A stretch of DNA of 64,000 nt from NCBI GenBank assembly GCA_949752795.1, contig OX457057.1, forward strand, positions 8,856,632 through 8,920,631. Reading direction: 5' to 3'. The stretch comes from Hyperoodon ampullatus. Its lineage: Eukaryota > Chordata > Mammalia > Artiodactyla > Ziphiidae. Below are positions 54,438 through 64,000 of the stretch, in pieces (position 1 is the first letter of the stretch; each line of letters begins with the position of its first letter). A program made the translations under genes and the position numbers. The notes beneath the pieces were generated by a model. The model worked only from the letters and a program-made list of their open reading frames with translations. It did no database searches and had not been told where the DNA came from.

Positions 54438-54650
54438 GTTTTTTTTTTTTTTTTTTTGCGGTACGCGGGCCTCTCACTGTTGTGGCCTCTCCCATTGCAG
54501 AGCACGGCCTCCGGACGCGCAGGCTCAGCAGCCATGGCTCACGGGCCCAGCTGCTCCGCGGCATGTGGGATCTTCCCAGACCGGGGCACGAACCCGTGCA
54601 TCCCCTGCATTGGCAGGCGGACTCTCAACCACTGTGCCACCAGGGAAGCC
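54438..54650 (-). mobile_element. Young CHR-type SINE, inverted to its neighbour
   Basis: Reverse near-consensus copy with a clean T-run. Target duplications CTGGGGTGTGAG lie at 54426-54437 and 54651-54662. Confidence 0.97.
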
Positions 54651-54659
54651 CTGGGGTGT

Positions 54660-56035
54660 GAGCTTTTGACCACAGAAAATTTGCCTGGTACATAGTGGGT
54701 GCTCGATAACTACAGGCTGATTGAATTAAATTGGCGCCCACTAATACAAAGGCATAGGTTAATTTAGATCGTGTTACTTGCTGACACCTGTCAGAGAGCA
54801 AGTTTTTTAAGAACTCATGTATAACGGTTATTCATTCTTCCACTTGACAAATCCTGGCTGAGCCTGCATGCCAGGCACTGTGACGGGCACCAGGATACAG
54901 GTCAACAGGGCAGGAACTGTCCCCGTCCTTCCCTGGCCTGACGTCAGGACACCCCTGCCAAATCTCTGAGCAGAACTTCCTCGCCCCCAGGCCTCTTCTC
55001 CAGGGACCCAGCTGTCTTCAGGGCCTCCACCCCATCCTCCCGCCTCCCTGCAGGAACCTCACAAAATGAGGGACCAGAGGTGACGGAGAGAGTGTCACTG
55101 AAAATGGCCATTATCAGATCGGACAAACCCTGTGGCCTCCAGCCAGCACCGCCCTCAACGCCAGCTACCGAGTTACTAGAATGAAAAGGCTTGTTCATAT
55201 TTCATTTCAGGCCCTCAGCCCCCTAAGCTGCCATCCCTTCCTTCCCTAGGCCCGCTTCACGCCTCTCTGCCCAAAGCCCTCCCCCACCCCACGCCCGCAC
55301 ATGCCACGTTCTGTGATGGGCTCTGGGCCCTCTCTGAGCCAAGCCCACACCTTCAATCCCTTCTCACGGGCCACAGAAGGACCCTCCACCACCTCACCAG
55401 GAAGGGCACCCCTTGCTCCTTCATGCCCCCCAGTCCGCAGTCCCCACCTCCCCCGAGGGACCTGGTCCTGTGCCTGCCACAAACCTGATGGCGTCAGCAA
55501 ATCAGCACAGGGGTGGAGGAGCCCATCTTGAATCCCTGCGGGCGGATCTAGGACAAGATCAGGGATTTTCAAGCATGAAAAAGGCCTCAGAGACGAGAGC
55601 TGCTATTCATTTTCTCCCTTCACCAACAGAGTGATCAGCATTTGCCTTTTTTCTGCCTCCTTGCAGAACCAAGAAGAAACTAAAGCAGCCAGAGGGCTTG
55701 GCGGGACCCAACCATCTATGGAAAGTGCAGGATTTTATTAGCTTGGCTGTGGATAGACAGGGGGACGGGGGAGTCAACTGAACAGTGCAGGAGGTGGGAA
55801 GAAGCGGGGGGCGGGGCTCCCTCTATCTCTGTCCTGAAACACAGCCCAACTAGGGCTGCAGCAGCAGCAAAGAGGAGTGGAGGTCATGAGCCTCCAGGGA
55901 CACAGGGCCATGAAGTAGGGGATGGGGGAGCCGTGTGCTAGGTCAGCTCCACTCTAGTGACCTTGGACAAGTCCCTTCCTCTCCCTGGACTAAGCTCACT
56001 GAGTTGTAAAGTGAAGGAATTGGATCAGATCAGTC
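54660..56035. other. Intergenic, with an L2 remnant
   Basis: A reversed L2 piece lies at about 54830-54960 (GCATGCCAGGCACTGTGACG). The rest is GC-rich unique sequence. A minus-strand AATAAA lies at 55734-55739. Confidence 0.45.
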
Positions 56036-56061
56036 GTTTGGGCCTCTTTAAGGCCCAAACG
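56035..56061. repeat. Perfect 11-bp inverted repeat with 5-base loop
   Basis: CGTTTGGGCCT (56035-56045) and AGGCCCAAACG (56051-56061) are exact reverse complements separated by CTTTA. Could form a hairpin in DNA or RNA. Confidence 0.95.
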
Positions 56062-56839
56062 CCGTTTTCAAGACAGAGGGTGGAGGACACGCATCTCCCA
56101 GAGGGGAGTGATGTCGGGGCAGGAGACGAGGAGAGCGCTGGTGAGCAGAGCTTTGGGGGTGGTCCCAGCCTAACCCAGCAGTTCCCAAAGCAGCCGGATC
56201 ATCAATCAAGGGGGCCCCACCCTACCTGCTGAGTCCCAGTCTTTAGGATGGGGAGCCTGGGAATCTGCATTTTCCATAAGCCCTCCTGGTGAGTCATGAA
56301 CCAGGTTTGGAGACAGCTGAGCTGGGGATGGGGAGAGGTGGGGCGGGGACCCTCTGAAGTTTCCAAAGCAATGAGCAAAGGAGCGGGAGGGCCGGGGCTG
56401 TCTGGGGAGCCCCTCCACTGTCCCCCAGGGGAGGGCACAGGCAGGGACACGGGCTCCTGGGCTCGAGGGGAGCTGATGCGGGATGGGCATTATCTGCCTC
56501 CCCGAAGCCTTCTCTGCTGTACAGACACAGCGCCTGTGGGCTCCTTCGAGGGCTCCCCTGAAGCACTGGAGTGTCTGTTTACAGTTCATTAGGTACTTGA
56601 CAGACAGGCTCCAGGAGTGAGAGACATGAAGAGGAAGTGTCAGGGGCGCCACAGATCTGTCAGAAATGAAGAGAAAGCTGCTGGGAGATGAGGAGGTCTG
56701 ATGGTGGTGACAGGGGTTCCAGCCCTGTGCCTGGGCTCCCAGCTGGCCGGGGAATGCAGTTCAGGCCACCTTTCGGAGGCAGCGCCCCTCAACCCGCCCA
56801 GCTGGCCTGAGACCTTGTGCCTGGAGGCCCCAGAGAAAC

Positions 56840-57179
56840 CAGCGGTCCCCAACCTTTTTGGCACCAGGGACTGGTTTCGTGGAAGACAGTTTTTCCACGG
56901 ACCAGGGTGGAGCGGGCGGGGTGGGTGGGGAACGACTTTGGGATGACTCAAGCGCATTACATTTATTGTGCACTTTATTTCTATTATTATTACATTGTAA
57001 TATATAATGAAATAATTATACCACTCACCATAGTGCTGACAGGAGGCGGAGCTCAGGCGGAAATGCGAGCGATGGGGAGCGGCTGTAAATACAGATGAAG
57101 CTTCGCTCGTTCGCCCGCCCACCGCTCACCTCCTGCTGTGCGGCCCAGTTCCTAACAGGCCTCGGACAGGGGACCCCTG
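56840..57179 (+). mobile_element. hAT-type non-autonomous DNA transposon
   Basis: Terminal inverted repeat: CAGCGGTCCCC at the left and GGGGACCCCTG at the right. Interior GGCACCAGGGACTGGTTTCG, CATTACATTTATTGTGCAC and GATGGGGAGCGGCTGTAAAT match a well-known mammalian hAT family (name uncertain). About 340 bp, internally deleted, no transposase frame. Confidence 0.82.
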
Positions 57180-57189
57180 GTATAAACGG

Positions 57190-57385
57190 TGTCAACCCTG
57201 TGAAGTGAAAAGTACGCATAGGAAAAAAACTGCTGGAAGGAAATACTCCCAAAAAAACATTGATGGTGGTGATGGCTGAGCGCACTCCTTTTCGACTTCC
57301 TTCTTTTCTACATTTCCCCAATTTTCCATACTGTGCATGATTGCTTTTGTAATGGTGACAACAAACTTTATGTTTAAAACAAGAA
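57190..57385 (+). mobile_element. Old L1 3'-UTR fragment
   Basis: TTTCTACATTTCCCCAATTT and GCATGATTGCTTTTGTAATG are typical of L1M 3' UTRs. Confidence 0.6.
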
Positions 57386-57934
57386 GACCTGAAGTCAATT
57401 CACCTTCTTAGCTGGTTCCAGGGCGAGGACAGGCCTGGGATGGGAACACGGGATTGATTCATGGAGTCCCAGCTTTCCCTGCCCAAGGCCCGGCCTCTTT
57501 AAGGCCCAAACGCACGTTTCCCGCCCTGAACTGGGGGCTTGAGCCCATCACTCACCTGGGAAGCCCATTTCTCACCCCAGGAGCCAAGGCAGAAGCTTGC
57601 ATTTCCACACTCTCCCCTCCAGCCACACTCTGAGATCAAGGGGGGCTTCCTGAGCACTGGGCAGCCCCTCCCCGCCCATCACCTCACACCTGAGACAGCC
57701 CCGTATCCTCCCATACTCACCAACAGGGGGAACCTGTGCGGGATAATTGAAGGTGGCAGAGGATCTGTCCCTCTTTGGTCCCCGAGACCCAGGGATGGAG
57801 ACACGAGAGATGGAACTCAGATCGGAGTTTTCAGGAACAGAAGTGGGGGTGGTGGGGCAGCTGCTATAGAGGTTTTCGGCAAGCCCTTCACGATGGTAAC
57901 AGGAAACAACATTCCTGAGCCCTTTTATGGGCTG

Positions 57935-58390
57935 TAGTGGGGTTGAATGGTGGCCTCCCAAAAATATGCCCACCCGGAACCCATGAATATGAACTTATTT
58001 GGAGAAAGGCTCTTGACGGATGTAACTAAACTAAGAAGCTTGAGGTGTCATGGTCCTAGCTTAACTGGGTGGCCCTACATCCGATGACACGTGTCCTAAT
58101 AGGAGACAGAAGAGACGCACAGGCACGCGGAGGTGAAGGTGATGTGAGGCTGGAGGCAGATCCAGGCCACGTTTCTACAAGCCCAGGAACACGAGGATAG
58201 CCGGCAGCCACCAGAACCTAGGACAGAAGCACAGAACAGATTCTCCCTCACAGCCTCCAGAAGGAACCAACCCTGCCGACACCTCGATTCCAAACTCCTG
58301 GACTTCAGAACTGTAAGACAATACATTTCTACTGTTTAAGCCACCCAGTGAGTGGTCATTTGTTTTGGCAGCCCTAGGAAACTAATACGT
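57935..58390 (+). mobile_element. MaLR (MLT1-like) LTR
   Basis: GTTGAATGGTGGCCTCCCAA at the start, ACCAACCCTGCCGACACC and GTTTAAGCCACCCAGTGAG toward the end, finishing GGAAACTAATAC. A nearly complete solo LTR without viral genes. Confidence 0.8.
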
Positions 58391-58760
58391 GGCTAAGCCC
58401 TTTCTACCCATCACTTGTCTGATGAGATAGGCTCTACAATCATCCCCATCTAACAGATAGGGAAAATGAGGTTCAGAGTGGTTAAGTAACTTTCCTAAGG
58501 TCACACAGCCGTGAGCAGGGAGGCTGGAACTGGGGCCCAGGTCTATCGTACTTCTGAGTCCCTAACAGTGCCGAGAACTGGGCTAAGGCTTTACACTTAT
58601 GGTCGCCAGCTCTGGACTCAGGCCCTAGCTATATCATCTACGGGCTGTGTGACCCCCTATAAGTTACTTAATGTCTCTGATCCTCAGTTTCTCACTTGCA
58701 AATTGGAGGGACTATCAGGAACTATCCCCAAGGTTGTCATAAGGATCTGAAAACTAGTGT
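58391..58760. repeat. Two MIR SINE remnants in opposite orientation
   Basis: Reversed MIR at about 58400-58550 (GGTTCAGAGTGGTTAAGTAA, AGGTCACACAGCCGTGAGC) and forward MIR at about 58600-58750 (GGGCTGTGTGACCCCCTATA, GATCCTCAGTTTCTCACTTG). Confidence 0.7.
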
Positions 58761-58929
58761 GAAGTTTTGCACCAGGTAACCTCCCCAGGTTGGGGATACC
58801 CTCAGTACCCTGTCTGCTCCCAAGAAACCTCTCCCCCCACACCATCCCCCCACCGCCCTGTTGTCAGTGGGAGCCCAGCGTCCCCCTGCTAGTGCACTCC
58901 AGATGCTCACAGCTTCCAGCAAGCCAGGG

Positions 58930-59190
58930 CAGCTCTGTTCTAACGGCAAAAGCAAATTATGCTCGTAAATTAGGCATTCCTTTAAACTCCCATCTGTAAA
59001 CACGCAACGGCCCTGCTGAGCAAGTGCCTAGCTGTATAAAAACTCTTTTAGGCAGAAATATATGGGGGTGTGGTAGCCGAGTCTCCAGGACGGCATTCCA
59101 TTCGCGGTTTTGTTTTCTCCTGCCTGTGATAAATGGCGCCGCAGGCAGCTAGTCCACCAGCCCGGCTCCCCCTCACGCCACCCCATAAAT
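58930..59190. promoter_or_regulatory. Candidate conserved non-coding or regulatory block
   Basis: Unique sequence with CAAATTATGCTCGTAAATTA, a TATA-like GTATAAAAACT at about 59032 and GATAAATGGCGCCGC. No repeat match noticed. A promoter role is speculative. Confidence 0.25.
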
Positions 59191-60025
59191 CCTTGTCTTG
59201 CAGGGGCCCCAAGCACACCCACCTGCCAACGGCACAATGACACAGCGGCAACTGGGTGGGGACTGCCCCTTGCCTGGTCCCTCCTTCTCAGAAAGCGGAA
59301 GGTCCTGACCGACTAAAGGGGTCACCTGGAGAAGGGGGGTGGGCAGTGTGGGAAAACATACTGTGGCCTGGGAGGCAAGACCCAGATACTTTTTAGTGCA
59401 GACCCCAGCCGCACTCCCCATGCCGCATCCTCACCAAGAGAAATCAGAGTTGAGCTGGAGGGTTCAACAGAAGCACATATACTTTTGAAGACGAATTGCA
59501 TGCGAGTTGAGGGTGGAGGTCATTGAGGGCAGGTCCCTGGGGGAGGGGGCTGAGGCGAGTGACTTGGATGCTGGGGATGAGTCTCCTGCTTTGCTTCCCC
59601 ACCTCCTACCTCCTTTAGGAGCCAGTGACCAGGAGGCCCCTCCAAGCTGGACAGGAGCTTCTTCGAGGGGGCAGTGATGGAGGGCTGCTGCCCCACCCAT
59701 CTGCAGGAAGAAGAGCTCTGGCTTTGCAGTCGGACTGCCCGGGCTCACATCTGGGAGAGTTGGAGAGTGCCAACTACATGCCAGACACCTTGCTGGCCTT
59801 GCTCATTCCATACTCACTCATGCTGGGGGGTAGGTATGGTGGACATCCTCCCCATTCTGCAGATGAAGAAACTGAGGCACAAAGACGGTCTGAAATCTGC
59901 CCAGGGTCAGCTGATAAGTGGGGGAGACAGGAGTCAAATCCAAGCGCCCTCTCCTTGTTCTTTTGCACCATAATGTTTCCTCCGTTAAACCTGAAGATGG
60001 CAAGTCAATCATCCTGAACATTCAC
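59191..60025. other. Intergenic, with a MIR remnant
   Basis: A reversed MIR lies at about 59780-59945 (TGCAGATGAAGAAACTGAGG). The rest is unassigned. Confidence 0.5.
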
Positions 60026-60029
60026 ACGT

Positions 60030-60195
60030 CAAATCTAACCTGACGCCTGTTCTTGTAAATGAAGTTTTACTGGAACACAGTCGTGCCCATCTGTTTACAC
60101 ATCATCTATGACTGTTTTCACAGTACAAGGGACAGAGTCGAGCAGTTGCCTGCAAAGCCTAAACTATTTACTATCTGGCTTTTCTTAGAAAAGGT
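60030..60195 (-). mobile_element. hAT-type DNA transposon fragment
   Basis: GTTCTTGTAAATGAAGTTTT, ACTGGAACACAGTCGTGCCC and ACTATTTACTATCTGGCTTT belong to a common old hAT (Charlie-like) repeat. Orientation is by convention and uncertain. Confidence 0.6.
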
Positions 60196-60599
60196 TTGTT
60201 AAGGCTGCTCCTGAGCCTCAGTTTTCTCATCTGATCAGTGGCGGCAGCACAAGGCTCCTCAGGAGGAGCTGCTGTGTGGATGAAATGAGATCCCCTGCAC
60301 TCAGCACCCCGAACACAGCCAGGCTCGGGAGAGCTCACTCCCTTTCTTCTGCCTGGTCTCTCCATCTTCACCCCACATACGCATCCTTGGCTGCCACTGC
60401 CCCCAACGAAACCGGGCACCAGGGCTCCCCATCTCCTTCCCGCAGGGCCTGGATACAAGCCAGGGGAGGCTGGGCTGAGTTTAGCGAGTCCAGATCACAA
60501 GGGAATCCAGACCAAGGCTTCTGCTGTCCCCTTTCTTGCCCACACTACACCAGCAAGCCAATTATTCCTCGCCCCAGCCTCGGCTCAGTGGAAAATACT

Positions 60600-60960
60600 T
60601 TAAAAATCAAAAGCTATTTTTAAAAAGAAATGTTATTCTATTGAAACTAAATCTCCAAATGAGTTGTCTCCAACCTTGCAGCCATACACCATGGAGAAAA
60701 GTCTCTAAATAAACAGTCACTCATTTGCATAGGCTCTAGTCCTGACCCACTTCTGGGTCTTGCCTTTCTAGGGTGCCTCTTTATGGTTATCTATTTATCA
60801 CCAACCCAGTTTCCTTCCCTGTGTTCCAAAGGTTGGACTCTTTTCAGCTCCAAGCAGACACTCAATTTGTTATTTAAAGTACATAGGTTACATATTTGAG
60901 CATTAGAATTCCATTTTATTTACAACTATAGTCATTTAACAAATATATGGGGCACCGAGG
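60600..60960. promoter_or_regulatory. Candidate conserved non-coding element with octamer
   Basis: AT-rich unique sequence containing an exact ATTTGCAT octamer at about 60723 and several TTTAAA and TATTTA stretches. A POU-factor site is possible but unproved. Confidence 0.3.
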
Positions 60961-61119
60961 TTGCCATGTACAGCTGTATAGGCTGTGCACTGCCCAAGTC
61001 TACAAGGCTCATGCTTTGTGTTCTAATTTGTTTGTGAGCTAGGATGACTGTCTTCTCAGATGGCAGTAGATATCTTGAGGAAGGGGCTCCTTTTTTGAAT
61101 CTGCCCAAAGGTCCTGAGC

Positions 61120-61225
61120 TAGGAATCAGCTAGGTGACAGTGGGGGAGGAGAGGGTGAGAGAATGTTCCAGGCAGAGAACATCATGTGAAAAGCCCTGGA
61201 GGCAGTACAGAGCAGGACATCCCTC
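61120..61225 (-). repeat. L2 LINE 3' fragment
   Basis: GAATGTTCCAGGCAGAGAAC and GTGAAAAGCCCTGGAGGCAG are a reversed L2 3' end. Confidence 0.6.
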
Positions 61226-61639
61226 TAAAGGAGAGTCCTAGCTGACTCACTTCCTCAGCGCAGCTAGTTTTCTGCCTCCTTAAAGGAGTGAAGGAGCTGC
61301 GTGTCCCGCCTTGGTGAAAGGAAAAGGGAGAACATTTCAGCTTGTTTTGTGGTAATGACCTGCAGGTAGAACAGGACCAGTTGGTAAGTACACTTGGTGC
61401 TTCAGGCTCAATCACAGGCACCCATGACCCAGAACACACTGTGTCTGAAGGATGGCCACGGGAAGCATGTGTGGCTCCACAGGCAGCTCAGCCACGCAGC
61501 CAGACGTGGACTGAACCAGACCCAGCCCAGGATCCTGGCCTCAGCAGGCTATGCCCACCTCCCCTCCCTGCATCCATAGGAGCTGGGGCAGGGACCCCAG
61601 GGTTCAGCACCATCTCGTCCTGGGCCTCTTCCCAGCTAA

Positions 61640-61815
61640 GCAGCAGAACTGGCCAGTACTTAAGAGCAGAGGCTGCCTGTGTTTGCTTCGTTTCTCCCAC
61701 CTCTGAGCTGTGTGACCCTGGGCAAGTTACTAAACCTCTCTGAGCCTCTGTTTCCTCATCTGCCACAGGGCATAATAAGAGTACCCACTTCATAGAGTTG
61801 TTCATTCTTGCAGCA
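61640..61815 (+). repeat. MIR SINE remnant
   Basis: GAGCTGTGTGACCCTGGGCA and GAGCCTCTGTTTCCTCATCT are close to MIR consensus. Confidence 0.8.
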
Positions 61816-62211
61816 ATTATTAATAGAGTGCAAGGTAACAGGAATCTGCCCTCACTGAACTCAAGTGTCTTGTGAAAATCCAGTAAGAAAGGCCACATTC
61901 GGAGTGCAACACAAAGCCAGGCTCATAGGAAGCTTTGTGATCTGCTTGACCATGTTCCTCTTCTATCACGTTATTGCCCAAAGGCAGGGGTGACAGCAAA
62001 TCTGGACACAGCCAGTGTGAGCAGAAAGGAAGTTCCAGTGAATCATGGCCTTGAAGCATAGGGCTCGGGTGTCCTGTGCTGGGATTCTGAGGGTCTAAGG
62101 GAGGGCTGAGCGATGTCAGGACCTCGGTTCCTGATGGGAGTGGAGGCAACTCACTCCCTGCCTCAAGTATCAGCTTGACAGGATAATGCATTAGCATGCT
62201 GAGCTGTGTGT

Positions 62212-62212
<1 letters not shown>

Positions 62213-62253
<41 letters not shown>
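62213..62253. repeat. (AC)n microsatellite
   Basis: Uninterrupted AC run of about 20 units. Confidence 0.96.
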
Positions 62254-62254
<1 letters not shown>

Positions 62255-62930
62255 CTGGGTTTAATTTTTCCTTGCCTGGGCTGGGCAGTGGGTTTGCAGA
62301 GGAGAATGCAGAAGCCCTCACACGGGGGAAAGCCTCAGCCCTTTGAAGAGGTGATGCCCCTGAGGAAACGGGAGCTAGGGCCTTTGAGGCCAAGAAGAGA
62401 GAGGCTGGAGTGAGATGTCCCAGAGGGAAAGGGATGGAGGTCCCGGAAGATCACTCTCTCCTGCCCTCTGAGCCCATGGGCCCCATAAAGGCCCCACCCT
62501 GGAGCCAGAGGTGCAGCACGGGAGCCAGGTAAAACATGACCCGGGCTGGCCAACGATCTAATTCCATCCCCTTGGCCACTGTGGTCCAAGGATTTGAGTG
62601 GCAGCTACTGGGCCTGGGCCTCGGAGGATGTGAGACTGAAGCTCCTGGCTGCTTGCTGCCACCATGAAGGGAAGCCCCTTTGAAGCCAACACAGTAGAAG
62701 CTTGCCAGCAAGTGGAGAGAGACCTGGGCACTGGAAGCCAGGTGTAGCCCTAGACTTCATCGTTAATGGGACTAATCCATTTCCTTTGGTGTAAATCAGA
62801 TTGAGCTGGACTTGCTCTCCCTGATTGGCAGTGGCCGCCTGGAACATGGTGCTGGGAAGGATGCTGAGGTGTGTCTGGGGCCAGTGGGAGGACTGCCGTG
62901 GGCAGTTTTCTGGGTCTACCATACATGTCT
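62254..62930. other. Intergenic, unassigned
   Basis: No gene or clear mobile element recognised. Confidence 0.4.
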
Positions 62931-62941
62931 AAAGGAGGAGA

Positions 62942-63166
62942 GGGGAGGGGCTTCCCCGGCAGTCCAGTGGTTAACGCTCCCCGCTTCTACTGCAGGGGGC
63001 GTGGGTTCGATCCCTGCTCAGAGAACTGAGATCCCACATGCTGTGCGATGTGGCCAAAAAATTCAAAAACAAACAAAAGAACAGTGTATGATTCACAGTA
63101 AGTGCTCAAAGTTAGCTATTACTATCGATGAAATAAAATTCATATTAAAAATAAATAAATAAAAAT
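62942..63166 (+). mobile_element. Short older tRNA-derived SINE with A-rich tail
   Basis: GGGGCTTCCCCGGCAGTCCA head, GTGGGTTCGATCCCTG B-box, then a long A-rich 3' part. Target duplication AAAGGAGGAGA lies at 62931-62941 and 63167-63177. Confidence 0.88.
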
Positions 63167-63319
63167 AAAGGAGGAGATGGGAGCACAAATGCCACACATG
63201 GGCCACCCCTGGCCTGTAGGCACCGGGCAGAAGCAATCAGCCCCTGGGCAACGACAGAGATGAAACTCGAGGTTGAGAAATAGCCAGAGATGAGTGTTCT
63301 GGCAGTGTGTGTAAGTGTC

Positions 63320-63525
63320 TAGCCCGCAGGGTCCAGAACCATACTCTCTGTAGGTTCAGATCGCAGTTCTGCCTTTTACCAGGTGTGGAACCCTGGGCAA
63401 TTCACTGCATCGTCCTGTGCCTCAGTTTACCCATTTGTAGAATGGGGATAAAGAAAAGCACCTACCCTATTAGAGTTTTGGAGAGGAACTCATAATGTGT
63501 TCTCAGTAAGTGTTAAATTCGTTAA
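63320..63525 (+). repeat. MIR SINE remnant
   Basis: GTGGAACCCTGGGCAATTCA, GTGCCTCAGTTTACCCATTT and TGTTCTCAGTAAGTGTTAAA read as a forward MIR. Confidence 0.75.
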
Positions 63526-63599
63526 GCGTTAGATTCATGCAGTTAGTGTTAGTTGAATTTATCGGGATATAAACTCCTGCTTTCTCTCCCATACAAATA

Positions 63600-63652
63600 T
63601 ACACACATACACACACACGCGCGCGCGCGCGCACGCGTGAGCACGCACGTGA
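63600..63652. repeat. (CA)n-(CG)n alternating purine-pyrimidine tract
   Basis: ACACACA run leading into seven or more CG dinucleotides, then GCACGCGTG. One of the most Z-DNA-prone compositions in the window. Confidence 0.95.
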
Positions 63653-64000
63653 CCTCTTCCTGGCCTCCTCTTTAGGCACAGTGGAGAATTGCTGCAGTGG
63701 TGGTGGTGGACATGCCTCGGAGAGACCATGCTTTTCAGAACCACCAACAGTGGTAGCAGGGTCTCGCCGTGAGCCCCTGAGAGCGCCTTTTAGCCTGATC
63801 CAGGCGGCCTCAGCAGAGGCTACGTTTACCCTGGAGCTGAAGCCAGGGCCACACAGGACCAAAAAAATCTTTAAAAAGAGCCCGCCTGCAATGCGGGTTA
63901 ACGGGGTGGCTTTGGTTCCCGTGGAGACAAAGGGAAATTACAAGCTTGAAAAGATTAGGCGGCTGCAGGTTGGCAGGAGCAGGGAGGAAGCAGCTTTCTT
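63653..64000. other. Intergenic, right window edge
   Basis: No gene or repeat recognised with confidence in this stretch. Confidence 0.35.

Noticed and set aside
57539..57937. 132-codon plus-strand frame
   Set aside because: No recognisable domain, no supporting promoter, splice or poly(A) context; a frame of this length is expected by chance in 27 kb of intergenic DNA.
36900..64000. Neighbouring genes expected from synteny (FBXO2, FBXO44, FBXO6, MAD2L2)
   Set aside because: No exon of an F-box or MAD2L2 protein could be found; in human these lie about 100 kb beyond DISP3, so they are likely outside the window.

Overview
This is a vertebrate nuclear window, almost certainly from a cetacean (whale or dolphin). 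The intron-exon structure, MIR/L2/L1/MaLR repeats and (CA)n tracts are mammalian. About fourteen copies of a tRNA-derived SINE with the head GGCTTCCCTGGTGGCGCAG (the CHR type of cetaceans and hippopotamus) narrow it to Cetartiodactyla, most likely Cetacea. Several copies are near-identical, keep their CpGs and have clean target-site duplications, so they are young.

Positions 4661-35897 hold one recognisable protein gene, on the plus strand: DISP3 (dispatched RND transporter family member 3, formerly PTCHD2). I placed 20 coding exons by splice signals and frame. Their lengths sum to 4179 bases, which is 1392 codons plus a TAG stop, the length I recall for human DISP3, with no frameshift or internal stop. 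The 5' non-coding exon and promoter appear to lie left of the window, because the first coding exon begins only three bases before the ATG. The 3' UTR runs to about 36.7 kb, where an ATTAAA signal lies.

The protein is a polytopic membrane protein with the RND/Patched/Dispatched fold: a long glycosylated first lumenal loop, a sterol-sensing domain over TM2-TM6, a second large loop, a second six-helix bundle and a hydrophobic C-terminal helix. Both RND-type charged motifs are present (GxxxDD in TM4, GxxxD in TM10). Introns range from 77 bp to 8 kb. The largest (intron 2) is mostly an old reverse-oriented L1 cut by three SINEs; intron 10 carries a 45-bp minisatellite.

From about 36.9 kb to the end I find no convincing protein gene. 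The sequence is a mosaic of MIR, L2, MaLR-like LTRs, L1 3' ends, hAT-type DNA transposons, CHR SINEs and simple repeats, with several unique AT-rich blocks that look like conserved non-coding elements. The most useful irregularities are a GC-AG intron 17, a fully open in-frame 228-bp intron 7, a palindromic double-TAATTA element upstream of the first coding exon, two RxRR sites in the first lumenal loop, and the minisatellite. I did not find a wholly new biological system.
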